Assembly (NCBI RefSeq): GCF_004923315.1
Contig: NZ_CP039650.1
Span: forward strand, 2,009,501-2,073,500
Direction: 5' to 3'
Source of the DNA: Azospirillum sp. TSA2s
GTDB lineage: Bacteria > Pseudomonadota > Alphaproteobacteria > Azospirillales > Azospirillaceae
DNA length: 64,000 nucleotides
The notes under the pieces are model-generated. The model ran no database searches. It worked only from the letters and a program-made list of their open reading frames with translations, and was not told where the DNA came from. This document shows, piece after piece, positions 34,610 to 43,333 of this stretch (positions are counted from its first letter, which is position 1; each line of letters begins with the position of its first letter). Both the position numbers and the translations under genes were made by a program.

Positions 34610-35904
34610 ACGCCGCCATCATCTTCGGGCTGCTGCTGGCCCTCATGCTCACCGGCATGCCGATCTCCATCTCGCTCGGCCTGACGGTTCTGACCTTCCT
34701 GTTCACCATGACCGACGTGCCGATCGCGGCGGTGGCGCTGAAGCTGTTCACCGGTATCGAGAAGTTCGAGATCATGGCGATCCCGTTCTTCATCCTGGCC
34801 GGCAACTTCCTGACCCACGGCGGCGTCGCCCGGCGCATGATCAACTTCGCCACCTCGATGGTCGGGCATTGGCATGGCGGCCTCGGTCTGGCCGGCGTTC
34901 TCGCCTGCGCCCTGTTCGCGGCGGTGTCGGGCTCCAGCCCGGCGACGGTGGTCGCCATCGGCTCCATCATTCTGCCGGCGATGGTCAATCAGGGCTTCCC
35001 GAAGAATTTCGGCGCCGGAATCGTCACCACCTCGGGCGCTCTCGGCATCCTGATCCCGCCGTCGATCGTGATGGTGATGTACTGTGTCGCCACCACCGGC
35101 CACCCGCAGGCACCGTCCATCGGCCAGATGTTCCTGGCCGGCGTGGTGCCGGGCCTGATGCTGGCCGCCTTCCTCGGCTTTACCACCTGGTACCGCGCCC
35201 GCAAGTACGGCTATCCCCGCCTGCCCAAGGCGTCGGCCGGCCAGCGCTGGCGCTCCTTCCGTGAAAGCTTCTGGGGCCTGCTGCTGATCGTCGTCGTCAT
35301 GGGCGGCATCTACACCGGCGTCTTCACCCCGACGGAAGCGGCGGCGATGGCTGCGGTCTATGCCTTCATCGTGGCGGTGTTCGTCTACCGCGACATGCCG
35401 CTCAGCCGGGTGCCGAAGGTGCTGCTGGACAGCGCCAGCATGTCGGCGATGCTGCTCTACATCATCACCAACGCGGTCCTCTTCTCCTTCGTCATGACGT
35501 CGGAGCAGATCCCGCAGACGATGGCCGCCTGGATCCAGAGCCAGCATCTGGGCGTCTGGGTCTTCCTGCTGGTGGTGAACATCGTGCTGCTGGCCGCCGG
35601 CAACTTCATGGAGCCGTCGTCCATCGTCCTCATCATGGCGCCGATCCTGTTCCCGGTGGCGATGTCGCTGGGCATCGACCCGGTCCATTTCGGCATCCTG
35701 ATCATCGTGAACATGGAGGTCGGCATGTGCCACCCGCCGGTGGGCCTGAACCTCTACGTCGCGTCGGGCATCACCAAGATGGGCATCACCGAACTGACGG
35801 TGGCGGTGTGGCCGTGGCTGCTGACGATGCTGATCTTCCTCGGCCTCGTCACCTATGTGCCGGCGATCTCGCTGTGGTTCCCGCGCCTGATCGGGGCCAT
35901 GTGA
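34606..35904 (+). CDS. dctM: TRAP transporter large permease DctM
   Basis: 432 residues, about twelve hydrophobic segments. Family blocks include FEIMAIPFFILAGNFLTHGG, ALFAAVSGSSPATVVAIGSI, GALGILIPPSIVMVMYCVAT and VYTGVFTPTEAAAMAAVYAF-like sequence, and near the end VNMEVGMCHPPVGLNLYVAS. It is the sodium-coupled import channel of the TRAP system. Coupled to dctQ by an ATGA overlap and followed by a terminator. Confidence 0.95.
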   Translation: MNAAIIFGLLLALMLTGMPISISLGLTVLTFLFTMTDVPIAAVALKLFTGIEKFEIMAIPFFILAGNFLTHGGVARRMINFATSMVGHWHGGLGLAGVLACALFAAVSGSSPATVVAIGSIILPAMVNQGFPKNFGAGIVTTSGALGILIPPSIVMVMYCVATTGHPQAPSIGQMFLAGVVPGLMLAAFLGFTTWYRARKYGYPRLPKASAGQRWRSFRESFWGLLLIVVVMGGIYTGVFTPTEAAAMAAVYAFIVAVFVYRDMPLSRVPKVLLDSASMSAMLLYIITNAVLFSFVMTSEQIPQTMAAWIQSQHLGVWVFLLVVNIVLLAAGNFMEPSSIVLIMAPILFPVAMSLGIDPVHFGILIIVNMEVGMCHPPVGLNLYVASGITKMGITELTVAVWPWLLTMLIFLGLVTYVPAISLWFPRLIGAM

Positions 35905-35958
35905 ACCGATCAGGGTAGAACCACAAGTCGTCAGGGGATTTTCTCGTCGAAACGGCAG

Positions 35959-35996
35959 GGGCCGCGAAGTCCGGAATTGGGCTTCGCGGCCCTTCA
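35959..35996 (+). terminator. Terminator of dctPQM
   Basis: GGGCCGCGAAG and CTTCGCGGCCC form an 11-bp perfect stem around a 12-base loop, followed by TTCATT. It lies about 55 bases after the dctM stop. Confidence 0.78.
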
Positions 35997-36092
35997 TTAT
36001 TGTACCCATACATTGTTGTGCATTGAAGCGGACGCGCGGCCGGGCCTAAACTTGCGGTCTTCTCCCGCCGCCAGCCAGACCAGAGGTTAGCC

Positions 36093-38144
36093 TTGCCGGC
36101 CCAGTTCCTCCCCACCGCCTGTCCGCACGACTGCCCCAGCACCTGCGCGCTGGAGGTGGAGCGTCTCGCCCCCGATCGCATCGGCAAGGTGCGCGGCGCG
36201 GCGGAGAACAGCTACACCGCCGGCGTCATCTGCGCGAAGGTCAGCCGCTATGCCGAGCGGGTGCATTCCCCCGACCGGCTGAAGACGCCCCTGCTGCGCA
36301 GTGGCCCCAAGGGCTCCGGCCAGTGGAAGGAAATCGGCTGGGACGAGGCGCTCGACCGCATCGCCGACTCCTTCCTGACCGCCGAGCGCACCCACGGCCC
36401 CGAGGCCGTCTGGCCCTATTTCTACGCCGGCACCATGGGTCTGGTGCAGCGCGGCGCCATCCAGCGCCTGCGCCACGCCAAGGGCTATTCCCGCCAGACC
36501 AGCACGGTGTGCGACACGCCGGCCAACATGGGCTGGCTCGCCGGCTATGGCGACATCCGCGGCGCCGACCCGCGCGAAATGGCCGAGAGCGACCTGATCG
36601 TCAACTGGGGCGGCAACCCGGTGGCGACCCAGGTCAACGTCATGACCCATGTCAGCCGCGCCCGGAAGGGCCGTGGCGCCAAGCTGGTCACCATCGACCC
36701 CTACCGCACCGGCACGGCCGAGGTCTCCGACCTGCACCTGATGCTGCGGCCGGGCACCGATGGGGCGCTGGCCTGCGCGGTGATGCATGTGCTGTTCCGT
36801 GACGGCTACGCCGACCGCGCCTATCTGGCCCGCCTCGCCGCCGGCACCGACCGGCTGGAGGCGCATCTCGCCACCCGCACCCCCGAATGGGCGGCGTCCA
36901 TCACCGGCCTGACGGTGGCGGAGATCGAGGAGTTCGCCCGCCTCTACGGCACCACCAAGCGGTCCTACCTGCGCATCGGCTACGGCCTGTCGCGTGCCCA
37001 CAACGGCGCCGCCCAGGTCCATGCCGTGTCCTGCCTGCCGGTCGTCACCGGTTCCTGGCAGCACAAGGGCGGCGGCGCGCTCTACTGCTCGTCCGGCATC
37101 TACAAGCTGGACAAGACCCTGTCGGAGGGGTTGGACCGCCTCGACACCAGCGTCCGCAGCTTCGACCAGTCGCGCATCGGCGCCGTCCTGACCGGCGACC
37201 CGCGTGACCTGACCAGCGGCCCGCCGGTGACGGCAATGCTGATCCAGAACACCAACCCGGCGACGATCTGCCCGGACTCGACCCGCGTCCGCCAGGGCTT
37301 CCTGCGCGAGGATCTGTTCGTCGCGGTCCACGAGCAGTTCATGACCGACACGGCCAAGCTGGCCGATCTAGTGATCCCCGCCACCACCTTCCTGGAGCAT
37401 GACGACATCTACCGCGGCGGCGGCCAGATGCACATCCTGATCGGCCGCAAGGTGATCGAGCCGCAATTCGAGGCGCGCGAGAACCACTGGGTGATCTCCG
37501 AGATCGCCCGCCGCGTCGGTGCCGAACATCCCGGCTTCGGCATGACCGCGCTGGAGATCATCGACGCCATGCTGAAGGCGTCCGACCTCGGCGATGCGGC
37601 GACGCTGACCGAGAACCGCTGGATCGACGCCCAGCCCGATTTCGAGACCTCGCATTTCCTCAACGGCTTCGCCCACCCCGACGATAAATTCCGCTTCGCG
37701 CCCGATTGGGCGGCGCTCGGCCCATATGGCGGCATGCCGGAACTGCCCGACCACATGCCCCCCGGCCGCGATGCCGACGCGGAGCACCCGTTCCGTCTGG
37801 TCACCGCCCCGGCCCGCCAGTTCCTCAACACCTCCTTCACCGAGACGCTGACCGCCCAGAAACGCGAAGGCCGTCCCACCGCGCTGATCCACCCGGACGA
37901 CGCGGCCGGGCTGGGGCTGGCCGACGGCGACGCGGTGCGGTTGGGCAACCCGCAGGGCAGCGTGCTGGTCCATGCCAGGTCCTTCGCCGGCGTGCCGCGC
38001 GGCGTCGTGATCGTCGAAGGCATCTGGCCCAACAGCGCCTTCGTCGAGGGCATCGGCATCAACAGCCTGACCTCACCGGAGCCGGTCCCGCCGGCGGGTG
38101 GGGCGGCGTTCCATGACACGGCGGTGTGGATGCGGGCGGCGTAA
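36093..38144 (+). CDS. Molybdopterin-dependent oxidoreductase (DMSO reductase superfamily)
   Basis: 683 residues. The N-terminal CPHDCPSTCALEVE plus GVICAKV supply four cysteines for a 4Fe-4S cluster. Cofactor blocks include SDLIVNWGGNPVATQ, LVTIDPYRTGTAEVSD, MLIQNTNPATICPDS and VIPATTFLEHDD, with a C-terminal molydopterin-dinucleotide binding domain (from about residue 570). No Tat or Sec signal is seen, so it is cytoplasmic. It begins with TTG, eight bases after AGAGG; no better start exists. There is no electron-transfer subunit gene beside it and the substrate is unknown. A possible metal-ligand cysteine is in STVCDTPANMG. Confidence 0.9.
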   Translation: MPAQFLPTACPHDCPSTCALEVERLAPDRIGKVRGAAENSYTAGVICAKVSRYAERVHSPDRLKTPLLRSGPKGSGQWKEIGWDEALDRIADSFLTAERTHGPEAVWPYFYAGTMGLVQRGAIQRLRHAKGYSRQTSTVCDTPANMGWLAGYGDIRGADPREMAESDLIVNWGGNPVATQVNVMTHVSRARKGRGAKLVTIDPYRTGTAEVSDLHLMLRPGTDGALACAVMHVLFRDGYADRAYLARLAAGTDRLEAHLATRTPEWAASITGLTVAEIEEFARLYGTTKRSYLRIGYGLSRAHNGAAQVHAVSCLPVVTGSWQHKGGGALYCSSGIYKLDKTLSEGLDRLDTSVRSFDQSRIGAVLTGDPRDLTSGPPVTAMLIQNTNPATICPDSTRVRQGFLREDLFVAVHEQFMTDTAKLADLVIPATTFLEHDDIYRGGGQMHILIGRKVIEPQFEARENHWVISEIARRVGAEHPGFGMTALEIIDAMLKASDLGDAATLTENRWIDAQPDFETSHFLNGFAHPDDKFRFAPDWAALGPYGGMPELPDHMPPGRDADAEHPFRLVTAPARQFLNTSFTETLTAQKREGRPTALIHPDDAAGLGLADGDAVRLGNPQGSVLVHARSFAGVPRGVVIVEGIWPNSAFVEGIGINSLTSPEPVPPAGGAAFHDTAVWMRAA

Positions 38145-38162
38145 GTGGCGCGGGCGCGGGTG

Positions 38163-38347
38163 CGTTAGACCCCCACCCCAACCCTCCCCCGCTGGGCGGG
38201 GGAGGGGGCAAGTGCTTGATCGGTAAGGCAGCGGCAGTCCCTCTCCCGCCCAGCTCTCGCACAAAGCTTCGCTTTGTGCTGACGCGGCAGGCGGACCGGA
38301 GGTCCGCTGAGAGCGGGAGAGGTTAGGTGGGGGCAATCGAAGCCGAT
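38163..38347. repeat. C/G-rich palindromic intergenic repeat, copy A (inverted relative to copy B)
   Basis: The left end reads CGTTAGACCCCCACCCCAAC and the right end GGTTAGGTGGGGGCAATCGA then AGCCGAT. The ends are imperfect reverse complements (CCCCCACC/GGTGGGGG). Inside are two perfect hairpins: GCACAAAGC/GCTTTGTGC and CGGACC/GGTCCG. Compared with the copy at 40245-40367 it is in the opposite orientation, so recJ is bracketed by inverted copies. Confidence 0.8.
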
Positions 38348-38438
38348 GACATCCCACCCCTGTCCACACCCACCCGTGCGCCGCACGCCTATGTCTGCTA
38401 TGGCTGTGGACCCATCTCAGCGACCGTGCAGCACCGCC

Positions 38439-40235
38439 ATGACCGAAGCCGCCGCCTTCCTCAACGTCGCCAACTCCCTGTCCGGCAAGCGCTGGCAGGC
38501 GCGGCCCTGCGACGAGCGGCAGGCGCAGGCGCTCACCCAGGGCCGTGGCTTGCCGGAGATCGTCGGCCGGGTGCTTGCCGCCCGTGGTGTCACCGACGAC
38601 ACCTGCGAAACCTTTCTGAACCCGACGTTGAAGGCGCTGCTGCCCGACCCCTCGCGTTTCCGCGACATGGATCCGGCGGCCGAGCGCATCGCCCGCGCCA
38701 TTCGTGACGGCGAGCCGGTGGCGGTCTTCGGCGACTACGACGTCGACGGCGCCACCTCCGCCGCGCTGCTGCGCCGGTTCTTCCGCTCGCTCGGCGCCGA
38801 CATCCGCGTCTATGTCCCCGACCGCATCATCGAAGGCTACGGCCCGAATGCCGCGGCGCTGCTGCGGCTGAAAGGGGAGGGGGTGCGGCTGGTGGTGACC
38901 GTGGATTGCGGCATCTCCGCCTTCGCCGCCCTGGAAGCGGCGGCCGACGCCGGGCTGGAGGTGGTCGTCCTCGACCACCACGCCGCCGAACCGCGCCTGC
39001 CCCCCGCCGTCGCCCTGGTCAACCCCAACCGGCTGGACGAGGACGGTGCCTATCGCACGCTCTGCGCCGCCGGCGTCACCTTCATCACCATCGTCGCCGT
39101 CAACCGCGCGCTGCGCCAGTCCGGCTTCTACCGCGACCGGGCCGAGCCCAACCTGATGGAATGGCTCGACCTCGTCGCTCTCGGCACGGTGTGCGACGTG
39201 GTTCCGCTGACCGGCCTCAACCGCGCGCTGGTGGCGCAGGGGCTGAAGGTGATGGCCCGCCGCGCCAACCCCGGCCTCGCCGCCCTGTCCGACGTGGCCG
39301 GCGTGAAGGAGAAGCCGGACGCCTACCATGCTGGCTATGTCCTCGGCCCCCGCGTGAATGCGGGTGGCCGGGTGGGCGCATCCGACCTCGGGGCCCGCCT
39401 GCTCTCCACCGACGACCCCATCGAGGCGATGGAACTCGCCCAGCGGCTGGAAGGCCACAACGCCGAACGCCGCACCATCGAGCAGGCGGTGCTGGACGAG
39501 GCGCTGGAGCGCGTCGCCGCCGAGGCCGGACGCGAGACCGATCTGGTCTTCGTCACTGGCGTCGGCTGGCATCCCGGCGTCATCGGCATCGTCGCCGCCC
39601 GCCTCAAGGAGCGCTACAGCCGCCCCGCCTGTGTCGTCGCCCTGGAGGAAACCGCCGACGGCACCGTCATCGGCAAGGCGTCCGGCCGCTCGGTCCGTGG
39701 CGTCGATCTGGGGTCGGCGGTGATCGCCGCCCGGCAGGAGGGGCTGCTGCTGGCCGGCGGCGGCCACCGCATGGCGGCCGGCTTCACCGTGGCCGGCGAC
39801 AAGATCGATGCGCTGCGCGACTTCCTGCACAGCCGCATCTCCGAACAGGTCGCCGCCGCCCCGCTGGTGCCGACGCTGGAACTGGACGGCGCGCTGTCGG
39901 TCGGCGGCGCCAGCGTCGGTCTGGTGACCATGCTCGACAAGCTCGGCCCCTACGGCACCGGCAATTCCGAACCGCGCTTCGCCATCGCCGACGCCCGCGT
40001 CGTGCGCGCCGACGTGGTGGGCGCCAACCATGTCCGCTGCATCCTGCAGGGCAACGACGGCGCCCGGCTGAAGGCCATCGCCTTCCGCGCGCTCGACAGC
40101 GACATGGGCCAAGCCCTGCTGACCGGCCGCGGCACGCCCTTCCACCTCGCCGGCGTGCTGCGCATCGACCGTTGGAACGGCTCGGAGGGGGTTCAACTGC
40201 TGATCGACGACGCGGCGCCTGCGCGCTCGGCGTAG
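38439..40235 (+). CDS. recJ: Single-stranded-DNA-specific exonuclease RecJ
   Basis: 598 residues from the ATG at 38439 (earlier in-frame starts at 38346 and 38391 add low-similarity sequence). DHH-family motifs: VAVFGDYDVDGATSAALL, VVTVDCGISAF, VVVLDHHAAEPRLP, LVALGTVCDVVPL. The DHHA1 part has GPRVNAGGRVGASDLGARL, GKASGRSVRGVDLG and AGGGHRMAAGF. It degrades ssDNA 5' to 3' in recombination and repair, using manganese held by the aspartates. It is flanked by inverted repeats on both sides. Confidence 0.95.
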   Translation: MTEAAAFLNVANSLSGKRWQARPCDERQAQALTQGRGLPEIVGRVLAARGVTDDTCETFLNPTLKALLPDPSRFRDMDPAAERIARAIRDGEPVAVFGDYDVDGATSAALLRRFFRSLGADIRVYVPDRIIEGYGPNAAALLRLKGEGVRLVVTVDCGISAFAALEAAADAGLEVVVLDHHAAEPRLPPAVALVNPNRLDEDGAYRTLCAAGVTFITIVAVNRALRQSGFYRDRAEPNLMEWLDLVALGTVCDVVPLTGLNRALVAQGLKVMARRANPGLAALSDVAGVKEKPDAYHAGYVLGPRVNAGGRVGASDLGARLLSTDDPIEAMELAQRLEGHNAERRTIEQAVLDEALERVAAEAGRETDLVFVTGVGWHPGVIGIVAARLKERYSRPACVVALEETADGTVIGKASGRSVRGVDLGSAVIAARQEGLLLAGGGHRMAAGFTVAGDKIDALRDFLHSRISEQVAAAPLVPTLELDGALSVGGASVGLVTMLDKLGPYGTGNSEPRFAIADARVVRADVVGANHVRCILQGNDGARLKAIAFRALDSDMGQALLTGRGTPFHLAGVLRIDRWNGSEGVQLLIDDAAPARSA

Positions 40236-40244
40236 GGGATACCG

Positions 40245-40367
40245 TCGGCTTCGAATGCCCCCACCTAACCTCCCCCGCTTCGCAGGGGAGGGACTGCCGC
40301 CGCTCTTCCAAATGAGCACCAATCTCCTCCCCCGCCCAGCGGGGGAGGATTGAGGTGGGGGGCTAAC
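40245..40367. repeat. C/G-rich palindromic intergenic repeat, copy B
   Basis: The left end GTCGGCTTCGAATGCCCCCA matches the reversed right end of copy A, and the right end GGTGGGGGGCTAACGTC matches its reversed left end. The inner CTCCCCCGCCCAGCGGGGGA hairpin is shared with copy A. No coding potential. It lies between recJ and tRNA-Glu. Confidence 0.8.
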
Positions 40368-40469
40368 GTCGCCCCACTGGCTGCTGCCCACAAAAAAGTA
40401 TCCGCCCCTGCGAAAAAGCGCTTGCGCTCTCCGGCTCTGATCTTTAGAAAGCGCGTCACCGCGAACGAC

Positions 40470-40545
<76 letters not shown>

Positions 40546-40573
40546 TCTTCTCCAAGGTGCGCGACAAGCTTAG

Positions 40574-40601
40574 AAGGCCCGGCTTCATAGCCGGGCCTTT
40601 T
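40574..40601 (+). terminator. Terminator after tRNA-Glu
   Basis: AAGGCCCGGC and GCCGGGCCTTTT form a perfect stem with loop TTCATA and a T-run, 29 bases after the tRNA end. Confidence 0.88.
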
Positions 40602-40688
40602 GCATTTGGCGAATTTTGTGCCGGGCGGTTGCCCGCCGATCCGGTCTCGCCCATCCTGATCTTTCCGGCCGCAGCAGAGCTGACCGCT

Positions 40689-41726
40689 ATGACCGCCCCG
40701 AACCTCGTTATCCCTGGCACTCCCGCGATCCCCCTCAGCGTCGCCCCGATGATGGACTGGACCGACCGGCATTGCCGGTACTTCCACCGTCTGCTGTCGC
40801 GCTCGACCCTGCTCTATACCGAGATGGTGACCACGGGCGCCGTGCTGCATGGCGACCGCGAGCGGCTGCTGGGCTTCGACGCGGCGGAACATCCGGTGGC
40901 GCTCCAGCTTGGCGGTTCCGACCCGGCCGATCTCGCCGCCTGCGCCCGCATCGCGGAAGAGTGGGGCTATGACGAGGTGAACCTGAACGTCGGCTGCCCC
41001 AGCGACCGCGTGCAGTCCGGACGCTTCGGCGCCTGCCTGATGGCGGAACCCGATCTGGTGGCCCGTCTGGTCGGCGCCATGCGCGACGCCGTGTCGATCC
41101 CCGTCACCGTCAAGTCGCGCATCGCCATCGACGAGATGGAGGAATGGCCGACGCTGGACCATTTCATCCGCACCGTCTCCGCCGCCGGCTGCACCCACTT
41201 CATCGTCCATGCCCGCAAGGCGTGGCTGAAGGGGCTCAGTCCCAAGGAGAACCGCGACATCCCGCCGCTGCGCTACGACCTGGTTCACCGGCTGAAGGCG
41301 GAATATCCGCATCTGACCATCGCCATCAACGGCGGCATCCGTACGCTGGACGAGGCGGAGGCGCATCTGGGCAAGGTCGACAGCGTGATGATCGGCCGCG
41401 CCGCCTACGAGACCCCCTATCTGCTGGCCGACGCCGACCGCCGCCTGATGGGCGGAGAACCCGGTCCCGACCGCCACGCGGTGATCGATGCCATGCTGCC
41501 CTACATCGAGGCGCGCATGGCCCGCGGCACGCCGCTCTCCTCCATCACCCGCCACATGCTGGGCCTGTTCCAGGGCCTGCCCGGCGCCCGGGCCTACCGC
41601 CGCCACATCGCCGAGAACGCCCACCGCCCCGGTGCCGGCCCGGAGGTGCTGGAACGCGCCGCCTCGCTGGTGCGCCGCCGCACGGCCGACGAGGGGGCCG
41701 ACGAGGCGGTGGAGGAGGCCGCGTGA
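40689..41726 (+). CDS. dusA: tRNA-dihydrouridine synthase DusA
   Basis: 345 residues of the FMN-binding Dus TIM barrel. LSVAPMMDWTDRHCRYFHRL opens with the DusA signature; LLYTEMVTTGAVLHGDRERL, EVNLNVGCPSDRVQSGRFGA (catalytic cysteine), FIVHARKAWLKGLSPKENR and AINGGIRTLDEAEAHL follow. The DusA subgroup reduces U20/U20a in the D loop of tRNAs. The ATG at 40689 is chosen because homology starts right after it. It lies directly after the tRNA-Glu gene and its terminator. Confidence 0.95.
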   Translation: MTAPNLVIPGTPAIPLSVAPMMDWTDRHCRYFHRLLSRSTLLYTEMVTTGAVLHGDRERLLGFDAAEHPVALQLGGSDPADLAACARIAEEWGYDEVNLNVGCPSDRVQSGRFGACLMAEPDLVARLVGAMRDAVSIPVTVKSRIAIDEMEEWPTLDHFIRTVSAAGCTHFIVHARKAWLKGLSPKENRDIPPLRYDLVHRLKAEYPHLTIAINGGIRTLDEAEAHLGKVDSVMIGRAAYETPYLLADADRRLMGGEPGPDRHAVIDAMLPYIEARMARGTPLSSITRHMLGLFQGLPGARAYRRHIAENAHRPGAGPEVLERAASLVRRRTADEGADEAVEEAA

Positions 41727-41911
41727 AAGGCTCCGGCCCGGATGGAACACTGAACACCCCCCGGAAAACTGTTTCACGGCGTTTCAAACGTTCCATCCTC
41801 GGCCACCGGGCGGCCCCCACCGGCGGGAATATGCGCCGTGCGTCCCGCACCGCTTGCGTGCGGGCGGGGTCCTCGCTAACTATGCCCACTTCATCGGACG
41901 GAGTGTAAGCG

Positions 41912-43333
41912 GTGCGGTACGTCAGCACGCGGGGCGCGGCCCCGGTCTTGGGTTTCGAGGACGTCCTTCTTGCCGGGCTGGCGCGCGACGGCGGCCTCTA
42001 TGTGCCGGAGACTTGGCCGCAATTCACGGCCGACGATATCCGCGCCATGCGCGGGCTGCCCTATAGCGAGATCGCCGTCCGCGTGATGCTGCCCTTCCTG
42101 GGCGGCGCCATCGCGGAGGACGAGTTCCGCGCCATCGTCCGTGACGCCTATGCCAGCTTCGACCATGCCGCGGTGACCCCGCTGGTGCAGGTCGACCCGA
42201 CCACCTGGGTGCTGGAGCTGTTCCACGGGCCCACTCTGGCCTTCAAGGATGTGGCGCTGCAGCTGCTCGGCCGCCTGTTCGACCATGTGCTGGCCAAGCG
42301 CGGGCAGCGGGTGACCATCGTCGGCGCCACCTCCGGCGACACCGGCTCCGCCGCCATCGAGGCCTGCCGCGACCGCCAGAACGTCGACATCTTCATCCTG
42401 CATCCCAAGGGCCGCACGTCGGAGGTGCAGCGCCGGCAGATGACCAGCGTGCTGTCGTCCAACGTCCACAACATCGCGCTGGACGGCACCTTCGACGATT
42501 GCCAGGACCTCGTGAAGGCGATGTTCAACGACGGCGCCTTCCGCGACCGGATGGGGCTGTCGGCGGTGAACTCGATCAACTGGGCGCGCATCATGGCCCA
42601 GATCGTCTATTACTTCACCGCCGCCGTGGCGCTGGGCGCCCCAGACCGCAAGCTGGCCTTCACCGTGCCGACCGGCAATTTCGGCAACGTCTATGCCGCC
42701 TATGGCGCCCGCGCCATGGGGCTGCCGGTGGAGACGCTGGTGGTGGGGTCCAACAGCAACGACATCCTGGCGCGCTTTTTCGCCAGTGGGAGCATGGTCG
42801 CGGCGCCCGTCGTGCCTACCTTGTCTCCCAGCATGGACATCCAGATCTCTTCCAACTTCGAACGGCTGCTGTTCGACCTGCTCGACCGCGACGGCAATGC
42901 GGTGACGGAGGCGCTGAACCGCTTCCGCACCGAGGGCAAGTTCGCGGTGACCGACGCGCAGCTCGCCCGCGCGCTGGCCATCTTCTCCGGCCATCGGGTG
43001 GACGAGGCCGCCACCATGGCGACCATCGCCGATGTCTGGAAGGGCAGCCTCTATCTGCTCGACCCGCACACCGCGGTCGGCATCGGGGCGGCCAAGGCCG
43101 CGGTCGCGGCCGGCCGGGTCGATCCGTCCGTTCCCATGGTGGTTCTCGCCACCGCCCATCCCGCCAAGTTCCCCGACGCGGTGGAAAAGGCGACCGGCCG
43201 CCGGCCGGAGCTGCCGCCGCGCCTGTCCGATCTTTATGTGCGCGAGGAGCGCCTGTCCGAATTGCCGAACGATCTGGCGGCGGTTCAGGACTTCGTCACC
43301 GCGCGCGCCCGCGCCGCCCAGGAGGCCGCATGA
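41912..43333 (+). CDS. thrC: Threonine synthase
   Basis: 473 residues, GTG start with a GGACGGAG site. The PLP lysine is Lys112 in ELFHGPTLAFKDVALQ; TIVGATSGDTGSAAIEAC is the phosphate-binding region and FTVPTGNFGNVYAAYGA another conserved block. The N-terminal extension MRYVSTRG is typical of the long (fungal/proteobacterial) class. It converts O-phosphohomoserine to threonine. It overlaps the M16 peptidase gene by 4 bases (ATGA), a pairing often seen in alphaproteobacteria. Confidence 0.96.
   Translation: MRYVSTRGAAPVLGFEDVLLAGLARDGGLYVPETWPQFTADDIRAMRGLPYSEIAVRVMLPFLGGAIAEDEFRAIVRDAYASFDHAAVTPLVQVDPTTWVLELFHGPTLAFKDVALQLLGRLFDHVLAKRGQRVTIVGATSGDTGSAAIEACRDRQNVDIFILHPKGRTSEVQRRQMTSVLSSNVHNIALDGTFDDCQDLVKAMFNDGAFRDRMGLSAVNSINWARIMAQIVYYFTAAVALGAPDRKLAFTVPTGNFGNVYAAYGARAMGLPVETLVVGSNSNDILARFFASGSMVAAPVVPTLSPSMDIQISSNFERLLFDLLDRDGNAVTEALNRFRTEGKFAVTDAQLARALAIFSGHRVDEAATMATIADVWKGSLYLLDPHTAVGIGAAKAAVAAGRVDPSVPMVVLATAHPAKFPDAVEKATGRRPELPPRLSDLYVREERLSELPNDLAAVQDFVTARARAAQEAA

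Noticed and set aside
38163..38347. CRISPR-like repeat
   Set aside because: There is one imperfect palindrome with internal hairpins, without regularly spaced identical repeats or spacers.
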